Assembly (NCBI GenBank): GCA_903632075.3
Contig: CAHIKZ030004725.1
Span: forward strand, 872,501-936,500
Source: Acanthosepion pharaonis
Taxonomy: Eukaryota; Mollusca; Cephalopoda; Sepiida; Sepiidae
Length of the DNA stretch: 64,000 nucleotides
Reading direction: 5' to 3'
This document shows positions 41,511 to 52,329 of the stretch, piece by piece. The first letter of the stretch is position 1, and each line of letters begins with the position of its first letter. The position numbers and the translations under genes are program-made. Under the pieces are notes generated by a model that saw only the letters and a program-made list of their open reading frames with translations, did no database searches and was not told the DNA's origin.

Positions 41511-41915
41511 ACACACTGAAAGAATCTTACAAAATAATGTAGTCATTATTATGAGCGTAAGATGATTATTTTTATTTTCAAATCATTGACCGTTAGGAAC
41601 TTTGGAAGTGTGAAAGTCGTAAAGATTCTGGTAGCTGCTGAGTTGATGATTGCACACCCCGTAGTAGTGCTCTAATCTGACAGGCTGACACATGTTACGT
41701 CTATAACAGCAAAACAGAAATGTCAAGTGTCATTATTTGAGTTGTGTTTGCCACTCATCACAGATTAATTTGTCCCAGAATGATGAAGGGACATCAATCA
41801 ATGCAAATATGCAGGTTGCTTTATTCTTTTAGGCTGTTAAAATGGCAGTCGGCAAGTGAATCGTACAGAATAAATGGTTGGGGAGACAAAAATCTTAATA
41901 GCCATCAAAGAAAAA
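41511..41915. other. Unrecognised sequence
   Basis: No feature beyond short ORFs. Confidence 0.45.
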
Positions 41916-42076
41916 GAAAGACAAAGATAGAGAAGATGGAGAATGAGAGATGCAAGTAGAGGAAGAGAAAGAGGGGGTAGAAAGAGGGGGACAGAAAGAT
42001 GAGAGAGAGAGAGAGGAGTGTGTAAAAAGATGGAGAGGATCCAGAAATAGATGATTGGCTTTAGCAAAGTGACAAT

Positions 42077-42136
<60 letters not shown>

Positions 42137-42459
42137 GGAGGAGAGAGAGAGAGAAGAGAGAGAAACGGAGAAAAATGAGAGAAAGAGAGAGAAATAGGTA
42201 GAAATGAGAAAGATAGAGAAATAAGAGAGAGAGAAATGAAAGAGAGATAAATGAGTAAGAGAGAGAGGAATGAGAGAAAGAAAGAAAAATGATAGAAAGA
42301 GAGAGAAATGAGAGAAAGAGAGAGAGAGAGAGAGAAATGAGAAAAAGAGAGACAGCAGAGTAAGTAAAGAGAAAGAGACAATTTAGTAATAGATGATTGT
42401 TTTAATGGCGAGACAAAAAAATTGATCACTAACACACACAGAGTGAGAGAAAAATAGAG

Positions 42460-42509
<50 letters not shown>

Positions 42510-42690
42510 AGAAATGAAGAGAGAGAAAGAAAAAGAGAGAGGGGGAAGAGAGAATAGAGGATTGTTTTTAAAGAGACAAGAACTAGATAGTTGACACACA
42601 CACACACACACACATTCACAGACACACACAAAGAAAGAGTGGAGAGACAGCAAACAGGAAGAGAGAATGTCGGGAATCGATGATTGTTTT
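41916..42690. repeat. (GA)n-dominated satellite with four ~150-300-bp sub-blocks
   Basis: GA runs at 42080-42132 and 42465-42502, interrupted by a recurring GATGATTG(T/G)(T/C)TTTA.GGCAAGACAAAGA-like motif near 42050, 42390, 42560 and 42680, so the array has a higher-order unit. A (CA)n lies at 42594-42612. Confidence 0.85.
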
Positions 42691-43010
42691 CAAGGTGAGA
42701 CAAAGAACTTGATGGCTTAATTTCAGCTGCTCTTTATCGCAACTCTCAGTCCCACCATTGCTCGGCTGTTAGCAAGCAACAAGGATCGGAAATAAAGGTG
42801 TGTGTAAATAAAGATGACGGCTTATCAGGCAGGTGGGAAAGATAACTACAGCCAATAAGTCTCCGTAGCCTAATCAGTGGACCAGCTGTCGTGATAAGAC
42901 AAGATTTACAGAGGAAAAAGTCATATGAGTTCATGTCTCATTGGAGGCTTAATTCTTTGTTTTCGATCCAAGTTGTTTACAAAGCATCGCAGGGTGACAA
43001 TCTGTGAGGT
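42691..43010. other. Unrecognised sequence
   Basis: More balanced composition than its neighbours; no domain found on either strand. Confidence 0.4.
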
Positions 43011-43390
43011 TACGATAAAAAGCAACTGAAACTGAACTTGGAAGCGGGGGGGGGGGATTAACAGGAAATAAATGATAGCTGACATCCATTAAAACATGGC
43101 ACGTGGAACTAGAACAGTCTACCCCAGTGAGTGAAATAAAGGGTCCAGTTCGACATTCCAACCACTTGAAGAAGGCCGGAGTGTACAACGGCCGAAACGT
43201 TGTAATAAATATGGCGACAAAGATGAGGACAATAGTCCGAATAATGTAAATAATGTACATAATACCTCATCTCAGAAATATAGACAGATACTGAAAGGCC
43301 GAAACGTTGTGATAAATATGGCGGCAAAGATGAGGACAATAGTCCGAATAATGTAAATAATGTACCTAATACCGCATCTCAGGAATATAG
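43011..43390 (+). mobile_element. Short element: SINE-like body plus tandem terminal modules
   Basis: The body (GATAGCTGACATCCATTAAA, GAACTAGAACAGTCTACCCC, GTGAGTGAAATAAAGGG) matches 10920-10990. Two modules follow: the first with TTGAAGAAGGCCGGAGTGTA, CAACGGCCGAAACGTTGTAA; the second with the short terminus CTGAAAGGCCGAAACGTTGT. A G9 run lies near 43047. Best-preserved copy of this family in the window. Confidence 0.82.
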
Positions 43391-44320
43391 ACAGATAAAG
43401 AAAAACTTGTATATAGTGTAGAATAACTGATATAGCATAAACTTTACTTTCGAAAAATGGGGAATATCTGTATCAGTTCGAATTTCAAAATGGTTAACTT
43501 TTCTTAGGTTCCTCAATTAAGTTATCCGCTTAAAAAAAATTAGATGTGTTTATTAAAAAAATGACGCTATTCCGACACACGAAATGTTTAATAGGAACAT
43601 TGTTCTACTTTCGTATAGTGGGGGAAAACCTGTACCGGATGAAATTACATCTTAATTAACAATTAAACCAGATTCCAGTTTGAAATAGCGATGGTCAACC
43701 TGACCAGATTTCATGTTCATTGCACGCCCAGCAATAATTTGATCAATAACAAAGATATAATAAACTGAAAGACGAGGAGTTTATTTGAGAAGTAAGGAGC
43801 AGACTGCATGCTGGTTTGTCAGCGATTGCTGACAGACCGGTTAAGGATAAATTATCATTTTTCACCAGAGAGGTAAGCAAGGACGATAATGATGGAAAAT
43901 TACCTTCTAAGTGGGAGAGTGTGACAGTTTGTCAGACATGGCGTGTTTCTCTTGAGTTTGTTCTGAAAGATTGGTCAAAAGCCAAAACGTCTCAAGATAG
44001 ATCATCACTTAAAATTCTGATTTTGTGTAATTGGTAAGGAAAGTAAAGAATTCTCTCATGGATAGAGTTTTTATTTTTTGACATTCTTGGTTTCTCTGAA
44101 AAAGGACACTGGATGTCTTGAAGTGATGACAAATTCTGACAGAACCGACCTTCGAAAAGGTAATATGTACAGAAAGTATCGGTTTTTAACAACGGAACTT
44201 ATGTGGGTTAGTTACGAATAACTGAATAATAGAGACAAGATAAAGAAAAAGAAGGAAATGTGGAGGAGGAAGAGAAAGAGGAGAAGTTGGAGTTCTTTTT
44301 TCCACAATCTCTTCAATTTT
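43391..44320. other. Unrecognised sequence, one 73-codon ORF
   Basis: A plus-strand ORF (43816-44037) starts MSAIADRPVKDKLSFFTREV and contains a GAGAGGTAAGC donor-like site, but no domain or second exon supports it. The remainder has no feature. Confidence 0.35.
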
Positions 44321-44324
44321 AACT

Positions 44325-45080
44325 ATGCGTTATATTTTTCTTCTTCAAGAGATGCAAAATGAGTGGAAAAGAAAGAAAAATAAGAAAGAAAGGAAAAAGA
44401 AAGAAGCGTTAGAAAAAGAAGCATTAGAAAGAAAGAAAGAAAGAAAAAGAAAGAGAGAAGCATTAGAAATGAAAGGAAAGACTGAAAGAATGAAAGTATT
44501 ACAAAGTAAAGAAAGGAAGAACTATTAGAAAAGAAAGAAAGAAAGAAAAAGCATTAGAAAAGAAAGAAAAAAGAAGCAATAGAAAAGAAAAAGAAAGAAA
44601 GAATTAGGAATGAAAGAATTAAGAAAGGAGCATTAAAAAAGAAAGAAAGAAACATTAGAAATGAAAGAAAAGAAAGAAGCATTAGAAATGAAAGAAAAGA
44701 AAGAAGCATTAGAAAAGAAAGGAAGGAGGAAAGAAAGAAGCACTGGAAAAGAAAGAAGCACTAGAAAAGAAATGGAAAGAAACAATAGGAAAGAAAGAAT
44801 TAAGAAAGAATCATTAGAAAAGAAAGAAAGAAAGAAAGATTAGAAATGAAAGAAAAGAAAGAAACAAACAAAAAAGAAAGGAAGTATTAAAAAAGTAATA
44901 AAGAAAGGTGTCACGAAGACGAAAGGAAAGAAGTATTAGAAAGGAAAGAAAGAAAGAAATATTAGAAAGAAAGAAAAAAGAAAGAAAGAAATATTACAAA
45001 GATAGAAAAAAGAAAGAAAGAAATATTAGAAAGAAAGAGGATAAAGTGAGTGACGAGGAAAATGAGGAAAGAAGAGAAAA
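44325..45080. repeat. Purine minisatellite, GAAAGAAGCATTAGAAAAGAAA unit
   Basis: Imperfect repeats of about 20-40 bp made of GAAAGAA and GCATTAGAAA or ATATTAGAAA. K/E/R-rich ORFs across it are compositional. Confidence 0.9.
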
Positions 45081-45223
45081 AATGAGAATAAGTTGAGAAA
45101 CGAAGAGAAAGATATAAAACAAAAAAGGTTAAGAAGTGCGAGAGATTAAAGAAAAATAGAGGCTTATCGGCATTTATTTCTTTACTTACAATTTTGCACT
45201 ATTTACTCTAGCGACCGAAGAGC

Positions 45224-45580
45224 ATGCACACCCTCCGTCGAAGTGTGTGTCAACCCCGTGCCGAAGAGTGCGTCAACCCCGTGTCGAAGAGTGCGTCAAC
45301 CCCGTGCCGAAGAGTGCGTCAACCCCGTGTCGAAGAGTGCGTCAACCCCGTGCCGAAGAGTGCGTCAACCCCGTGCCGAAGAGTGTGTCAACTTCGTGCC
45401 GAAGAGTGCGTCAACCCCGTGCCGAAGAGTGTGTCAACCTCGTGCAGAAGAGTGCGTCAACCCCGTGCCGAAGAGTATGTCAACATCGTGCCGAAGAGTG
45501 TGTTAACATCGTGCCGAAGAGTGCGTCAACCCCGTGTTGAAGAGTGTGTCAACCCCGTGCCGAAGAGTGTGTCAACCCTA
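45224..45580 (+). repeat. 23-bp GC-rich minisatellite, about 15 copies
   Basis: The unit is GTGCGTCAACCCCGTGCCGA AGA. Copies are highly similar, with changes mainly at GTG(C/T)G and CCGTG(C/T). Since 23 is not a multiple of three, three units (69 bp) encode 23 residues, and all three plus frames are open with the same circular peptide (CVNPVPKSASTPCRRV then RQPRAEE). It stands in an AT-rich neighbourhood. No start context, splice site or homologous protein argues for a gene. Confidence 0.93.
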
Positions 45581-45589
45581 CATGTTTTC

Positions 45590-47794
45590 ATATAGCGCAA
45601 CAGTAAAGAGAAAACTTATCTATATATAAAATTCTGTAATTTCCGTTAGTCCGTCCGTCACACCCTCTAAAATCACCATACGATCGAAACCAAAATTTTG
45701 GGGACAAATGCAAACAGGTAAGAGAGTATAAAGTACAGTTGGTTTTACTAGGGTGCGTAGCTTAGTACAATAAATGATTTTTTTTTAGTTTTTTGGAAAA
45801 GTATAAGTTTTATTATTTAACAGACAAAATACTCCGACTATTTAAAAAATATAATGATTAAAATAACAAATACTTATTTACTAAAAATGCAATATTGTTT
45901 TTTCGCATATCTTTTCTTTTAAGTTTTTATATTTTATCAATTGGCTAGCTAAATTGAACGAAACATATTTGACAAAAGATGTTAGCGATAACTTCAACAA
46001 TACAAAACTGTAAAGATTTTAACATAGCATTAGCGTATTGCAAAGAAATTCTAGTTCTGTAAATAGTGAAAATTCTTTATTTAATGACAGTGCTATAACC
46101 GCAGTAAAGTTGAGTCAAAAATTATTATTAATAATAAAAATATTAATTAATTTACGAAATTCAATCAATTAAAGACTATATAGTGCCTATTACTACTGTG
46201 GCGTTCCCAAATGAGAAAATAAAATATGAAAATACAATACTAAATTAAATAAAAAACAATTAAAATAAGACATTTGTCTTATTTTAAAAGTCTTATTTCT
46301 TAAAAATCCATAAATCTTTTTCGCTTTTTCTACCCTTCTCTGTCAACTGAGAAGGAAACTCTCCGATAAAAAGAGGAAGAAAGAATGAACGACAGCTGCG
46401 AAATGGAAGTTCGTTAGTTTAGGGTCTAGTATATTGTGACTAGAAATCAACCAAAACAGGAGAGGCTCTTCGCATAACTTCTGCCACAAAGAAGACAAAG
46501 GAACGCCGGAAAATATATAAAATAATTGTGGCCAGTCAAAAGCACAAGGAGATTTTTGATTTTAGCCAAACCAAGCTTCGCGTCAAACCATCTAGAGCCT
46601 TCCAAAATTGTATATAAAGAGCCAGAAGTGTCGAATTAATCAGCAGATTTGTACTGCAACATGTCTACAAATTAACTACATTACTTAAAAATTGAACACT
46701 TTCATTTGAAAATGAGTCCATCCTTGTATATCTAAAGTTTCCGATAAATATTGTTCATACTCTACACTACATCAAGGTAAAAACAAACCGTAATAATAGG
46801 ATGAAAGAGAATTTGTAAAAAACAAAAAACAAAACAAAAAACAAAAAACAAACAACAACTCTAATTTCTCATGTCTTAAAATTAGCCAATGAACATTGAT
46901 TTAAATTTGGAATACACGCTGGAGATTGAAATGATTTTTTTCTACCTTTCATATACAAGTTTCCTAAGAAAAAATATACACGTTATTTACTCAGCTTATA
47001 TTTCAACTTGAAGTTATATCCTTATATTATGGTAGACCGACGTTGTAAACTGGTTGTCGTGTGAAGCAGAATAAATTTCTTGGGTCAAAATGGTGGGTAG
47101 AACTTATGGTCGATTTGCAAGGTAAATTTTCTACCATACATCATTTAATAGAATTTGGGTACATCGACATGGTGTAATGGTTAGCAAGTTTGTCTCACTA
47201 TATATCAATTACAACTGAATCATTGGGTGCCCTATACTTTCGGCCTTGTACCACATTTAAGTTACGCTTAAAAAATTAACATCATTTAGTAGAATTCTTG
47301 TTGCGAAGTTTTAAGTTGTTATTGCTTAACTTAACCATAACTTTTTAGCTTCATTTCTGTGTGAAGTCGAATCTTTTTTTTTTTTTTTTTTAGTAGAGCC
47401 TCGTTTTGGAAGCAGAGATCGAAGCCGATGGCTAACAGTAATGACTAGGTAAATGTAAATCGTTCGTGAGCGACACATAGTGGACTGGAGTTAGGTTTCT
47501 AGTAGTCATGTTCTTTATTACGACCAGAAACAACAAGGATGCAAATATATATACAATAATCGACCATTACGCCGACATAATATAGACAAGGAAGACATAT
47601 ACAACACTTTCATAATAAAGAATATATATCATAAGAGTGTTCAAGACAAACTTAAATAGTTTTTGTCTAAATTTTCAGGACCGCTATAATTATTGTTTTG
47701 TCCTTTGTGGACCTGTAAAAGTGAAGTTAGTGTGACGTATAATGAGGAAAGGGCGCTTGTAAAATTTCTTTAACTCACAGGACTGATTGAAGGT
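45590..47794. other. AT-rich sequence, few recognisable features
   Basis: TCTATATATAAAATTCTGTA at 45618 followed by GTCCGTCCGTCACAC resembles the left end of some Helitron-like repeats, but no matching 3' hairpin/CTRR end was identified. TGTATATAAAGAGCCAGAAG at 46609 is a plausible TATA promoter, possibly of an undelimited LTR. 47163-47260 (ATGGTGTAATGGTTAGCAAG) looks like a decayed tRNA-derived SINE head. No coding exon found. Confidence 0.4.
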
Positions 47795-47975
47795 AAGAGA
47801 AACGGGGGAGAGCTATGCACAATCTACCTGGGGAGCTTCAGTGAATCAATGGCGGAGCAGGGTATGGGAGAGATGGCAAAATGTCAAAAAGTTATTAAGA
47901 GCTACAAGGAGAGGAAATTGTGGAGAGGCATGATCGCTAACATTCTGAAGGGAGACAGCACGTAGAAGAAGAAAA
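47795..47975 (+). mobile_element. RTE-like LINE 3' end
   Basis: GGAAATTGTGGAGAGGCATG, ATCGCTAACATTCTGAAGGG and an AGAAGAAGAAAAA tail correspond to the RKLWRAMIA.ILKG terminus. 5'-truncated. Confidence 0.7.
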
Positions 47976-48135
47976 ACCAAAGAAGCAAACGCCTCTAGTC
48001 TCATCCCATAAGTTACCCCACGTCCTTTTTAAGCCAAATCTGTCGGTGAATTAGTCTGCCTTCATAGACAGCTAAATGAATAGAGTGCGACTAATCTTTT
48101 CTTTTTGTCTATTAGAGATCATGTTACTTAAATAG

Positions 48136-48139
48136 ATAG

Positions 48140-48196
<57 letters not shown>
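48136..48196. repeat. (GATA)n(GA)n microsatellite
   Basis: Seven GATA-type units followed by GA dinucleotides. Confidence 0.95.
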
Positions 48197-48200
<4 letters not shown>

Positions 48201-48544
48201 AAGAAAAGGACAAGAGGAAGGGAAACAGAAAGTCCTTTTTCCGCCCTAGCCTTAAAATACAAACAATGAAAAGAAAAAAATAAACCTTGGGTGGAGTTCC
48301 AATGCACTGTCAGGTGAACTGTACAGTATTATATTTCCCATTTTATCTTTTCGACAAAAAAAAGAAAAAAAAAACAATTGTCAGTGAGTTAAATCTCGGG
48401 TCGTGGGATCGAACTCAACACTCATATAAGATAAAGGATAAAAACTTCGGAGACAACAAGAAAAAAAAAACATGAGTTGCTTCCTAGGACTTTTATCTTG
48501 CACTATTTAGTTCCAGATCAGGAAGTTGAAAAAGGTGAACTTTT
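48197..48544. other. Unrecognised sequence
   Basis: A-rich tracts; no feature. Confidence 0.4.
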
Positions 48545-48660
48545 ATGATATAGCAGTTCAGTACTCTTTTCTTTGTTTCTAACGAAACTCTCCTGTTTCT
48601 AAATACCTTGCTTAGATTTGGAAGGCATCTTTCGCTATTTAAATACGCCTTCATATTTCT
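48545..48660 (-). mobile_element. RTE-like LINE fragment, antisense
   Basis: TTTGTTTCTAACGAAACTCT and TTGGAAGGCATCTTTCGCTA are the reverse complement of the AKDAFQKLSK/SLETKKR region of the RTE-like copies. Confidence 0.65.
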
Positions 48661-48664
48661 GAGT

Positions 48665-49290
48665 CACATTTTCCGTACTAAACACTTAAGATACCTCGGT
48701 ATATGGATCAGCTATAACAATTTAAGTACAGGAGAAAAAGAAATTGAACATAGAATAGGCTGCGCCAGAGAAAGTTTCGCCCAACATGAAATTGCTACGA
48801 AACGAAAACAACATGAAAACTCGAGTCACGTTCTTAAATAGCCTCGTCAGATCGAGACTTTCATATGGATGCTATGCATGGCACCAAAACCATTCAAAAA
48901 ATATCTAAACTCAGCAACAACCGATTCTTAAGATCGATGGTAAAAAAAAGGCTTTGAACAAGTAAAGCCTGAGGGTCTTGGCAAAGATAATTCTTCTTTG
49001 AACATTGGAGACTGGTGCTACAGAATCACGAACAAAACAACTGTACCATATAACAGAAACCACATCACTTGAGGATTATCAAGAGCAGCAACAACTAAAA
49101 TGGATAGCACATGTAACTCGAAGAGAAACCAATGGCATAATCAGTGTGTTAGCATCACGCAGAACCTCAAATCAAAGGTTTAACCGTTATCTTCTCCACC
49201 TATGCGCATAAACTGTGCCCCTTACACTGTGACACTCCACCGCGAGTGGCTCCCGGGCCTTGTACATGGTCAGAGTTGAATTCGACCATT
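48665..49290 (+). mobile_element. Second RTE-like LINE lineage, C-terminal part
   Basis: TKHLRYLGIWISYNNLSTGE, KEIEHRIGCARESFAQ, then in shifted frames FLNSLVRSRLSYGCYAWH, NRFLRSMVKK, LNIGDWCYRI, LYHITETTSLEDYQEQQQLK, WIAHVTRRETNGII. This is the region after the RT core in RTE-type elements. Fragments of the same lineage: 51605-51880 (sense), 54570-54790 and 62685-62900 (antisense). The tail TGCCCCTTACACTGTGACAC ends near 49290. Confidence 0.75.
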
Positions 49291-49440
49291 AAACAGTACT
49301 ATTAAAAAGTACCCAATACACGTATAAATAAAATAAAAATTTAACATGCAAAAAATAGAAGATCAACCAATCACGCTACCTTGGTTTCAACTTTTCGGTA
49401 TCTTGATATGGAAAGGTCGAAACCAAGGTAGCGTGATCGT
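49291..49440. other. Spacer with a 20-bp inverted repeat
   Basis: ATCACGCTACCTTGGTTTC (49370) and GAAACCAAGGTAGCGTGAT (49418) face each other across about 25 bp, a perfect hairpin just before the TA/TG satellite. Confidence 0.8.
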
Positions 49441-49863
49441 CTGATCTAATATATATATATATATATATGTGTATATGTATGTATGTGTGTATATATGTAT
49501 GTATGTGTGTATATGTATGTGTGTATGTGTATGTGCGTGGATGTATGGGTATATGTGTGTATATATATATATGTATGTATATGTATATATGTATGTATGG
49601 GTATATATATATATATATATGTATGTGTGTATGTATGTATATGTATATGTATGTGTATGTGTATGTATAAGTATGTATGTATGTATGAATGTATACATGG
49701 GGCATATGTATGCGTGTATATGTATGTGAAAAGTGTGTGTATATGAATATAGATGAATATGTGTATGTGTGGATATGTGAATATATTTTTAAAGTTTTTA
49801 TATATATATATATATATGTATGTATGCTTTGTATGTGTATGTATATGTATATATATATGTATA

Positions 49864-49902
<39 letters not shown>

Positions 49903-50040
49903 GTTTATATGTATGTATATGTATATATATGTGTGTATGTGTGTATGTATGTGCATGTACACGTATGTCTGGGTGTGTGTGTGTGTACATGCCTAAGTGT
50001 ATGTACCTACTTGTATATGTTTTTTTGTGTGTATTAGTAT
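49441..50040. repeat. TATG/TGTA compound microsatellite, 600 bp
   Basis: Alternating TA, TATG and TG tracts. Long ORFs in several frames on both strands (Y, C, V, M or I, H, T, Y rich) are artefacts. Confidence 0.95.
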
Positions 50041-50494
50041 GTGTTTTGAACATAGAAATATTTGGTCCTTGAAATGAGACAATCGTTATATTCATCTTCA
50101 TATATTTATATTTGATTTTAAATTTTAAGTAAACACAATTTTATTTTCCTTCGTCCCATCCCTCTTCCCCACCTTTTTTTTTTTTTTTTTTTTTTTTTCC
50201 CTTCCTATCCGAATTGTCTGTGGTGTGTATATGTCACCACGAAATGTATCTTTATGTATTAGACATCCGTCGACTTTCTTTTCTCCTCTTTTAAATCCAC
50301 CCCACCCACATCTCCAAAAATTCTCTCTGTCATTCATCCTCATACTTACACTTTCTCTAAATTCTGTTTTGATTTCCGGAGTTGTTTTTTTCTGTTTTCA
50401 TTTTGAATTTGTAGGTCTGATGATTTGGATCGTATTTACGATTCCAATGGAATAAATTATGACCATGGAATATTAGTGTTTAAGCCTTTTTATT
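50041..50494. other. Unrecognised sequence with poly(T)
   Basis: A T-run at 50175-50198 inside C/T-rich sequence. Confidence 0.5.
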
Positions 50495-50500
50495 ATATTT

Positions 50501-50548
<48 letters not shown>

Positions 50549-50585
50549 CAATAAGAACACCGGATTATATATCTCACCGTTCTTT

Positions 50586-50635
<50 letters not shown>

Positions 50636-50671
50636 ATAAGAACACTGGATTATATATCTCACTGTTCTTTC

Positions 50672-50721
<50 letters not shown>

Positions 50722-50755
50722 AACACCGGATTATATATCTTACTGTTCTTTCTTT

Positions 50756-50787
<32 letters not shown>

Positions 50788-50788
50788 G
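50495..50788. repeat. (TA)n with an interspersed ~42-bp unit, three copies
   Basis: AATAAGAACACCGGATTATA followed by TATCTCACCGTTCTTTCTTT occurs three times at about 84-87-bp steps, separated by TA runs. AAGAAC and GTTCTT at the unit ends are inverted. A similar unit (AAGAACACCAGATTGTAAAT, CTTACTGTTC) lies at 8326-8358, also just before a TA tract. Confidence 0.88.
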
Positions 50789-51604
50789 GAAGTGGTTATA
50801 GTTGTTCCAACGAGAGAAAAGTGTATATTTTAAAAAGAAGATAAACCGCAAACGTTTTTGGTTGAAATGTGTTTTTTTTTTTATTTTAAATTATATATTA
50901 TATTCTATTTTCCATAATTCTGCTACACGCGTTTCTGGTTTCCGACCTTCTTCTTGAGACACTGGAAATGTGTGTGTGTGCGCGCGCGCGCGTGTGTATG
51001 TGTGTGCGCGTCTCTGTATAAATTGTTTCTTCTTTTTTGTTTTATAGCTTTTTAGAGATCGTAGGAAACAAGGAGAAAGAGATCAATAAAGACAGACGTA
51101 AAATATCTTTAGACACGCTGTTCATGTAATCCGGACAGGATTTAGTTAACCTGATCATAGGATTTCGTAAGCAAAAAAAAAACGTCAAATCATTCGTTTA
51201 CTCTCGTGATCATGGCAAAGCAAATAATAAAACCAGGCATAATTTCTTTGCGAATTATTTTCACGATAGAAATGAACTCGATGTTATTTTACTACAGAAA
51301 TACATTGAAAATAATTTGCATCCTAGCCATTTTTTTTTTTTAAATATCAAAGATGTTACCGTGTCGTACAACACATGACGCAAGTAATTTTTGTTTTTAT
51401 TCGTTGAATGATTTATGGAAATACATTTATTGTTTGTCGCAACTTTGTCTATTCATGTAATTCATTTTTTTTGTTCTCTTTCTCACACGAATGCTTCAGT
51501 TCTTGTAATTCACCCCAACGATTACATTACGGCATAGTAAATGCTAAGATCATATATAAAAATTATTTTGTTATAGAAATTCATTGCAAATGCTTTATTA
51601 TAGT
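50789..51604. other. Unrecognised sequence
   Basis: A (TG)n(CG)n(TG)n stretch at 50971-51010 could adopt Z-DNA. No gene recognised. Confidence 0.5.
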
Positions 51605-51880
51605 CATAGGTCTTAGCGAGGTTCATTCTTCATCAAATCCCAGGGACAGACGCTACAGAATAACAAAAGAACTGTACCAAATAACAGAATCCACATCATT
51701 TGAGGGCTTTCAACAGCAGCAACATGTAACTCAAAGAGAAAATAATGACATAATCAAGATGTAGACTTCCACAATATTTCAAACAAAAGGTTAGGAAGGA
51801 AACTCTCATCAACACTGGAAAGAGTGACAACACCTACCGGACTATCTAATTTCCCGAAAAATCCTTTTAGAAAAACTTTA
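51605..51880 (+). mobile_element. Second RTE-like lineage, 3' fragment
   Basis: YRITKELYQITESTSFEGFQ, QQQHVTQRENNDIIKM, then tail sequence. Parallel to 49000-49140. Confidence 0.72.
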
Positions 51881-52329
51881 TAAATATCAACCGACAGTAG
51901 CACTGGCGGCTCGGTTAATGAATGCCGAATATTTCCTTATAAGGAAACGACTACTATTACTATTAACATTACAATTATTAGTATTCAACTTTATTACTCT
52001 TACTATCATTTAAATACACAATATTATAATAATATCACTAATCCATAATAATCGTTATACTCATATATATATTTCATACACTAATGAAACAAATATTATG
52101 GGATTGCAGTAGTGCTGGCAGTTATAATTTTTATAAACTACCTTAAAAGCCGCCATATCAGGCGGCATTTAAGTTAGCTTCTTTGTTAGCGATTGTCTAT
52201 TAACGTAAACTAGAATGCAGATTAAAAATATAATATAAAGGTGCAAAAATAAATAAATAATAGGTCGGAAGTATATATCTAATGTATTTATAACGGTGAA
52301 ATTATATATACACATACGTTATAAATTAA
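51881..52329. other. Unrecognised sequence
   Basis: AT-rich; GCCGCCATATCAGGCGGC near 52149 is a short GC-rich hairpin. Confidence 0.45.

Noticed and set aside
43816..44037. 73-codon plus ORF as a possible gene
   Set aside because: No recognised domain, no supported splice partner, no repeat relation; kept only as unrecognised sequence.
45224..45580. CRISPR-like array of short direct repeats
   Set aside because: Units are contiguous 23-bp tandem copies with no unique spacers, and the window is eukaryotic. The same holds for the 30-bp array at 31011-31248.
45618..46450. Helitron
   Set aside because: A TC-start with TCTATATATAAAATTC is suggestive, but no 3' hairpin plus CTRR end and no Rep/Hel coding was found.
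46605..46660. LTR promoter (TATATAAA) of a third LTR family
   Set aside because: The TATA motif is good, but LTR ends and target duplication could not be defined, so no element was called.
49376..50101. 241-codon ORF rich in I, Y, H and T, and several plus-strand ORFs
   Set aside because: Low-complexity TA/TG/CA satellite; open frames on both strands are compositional.
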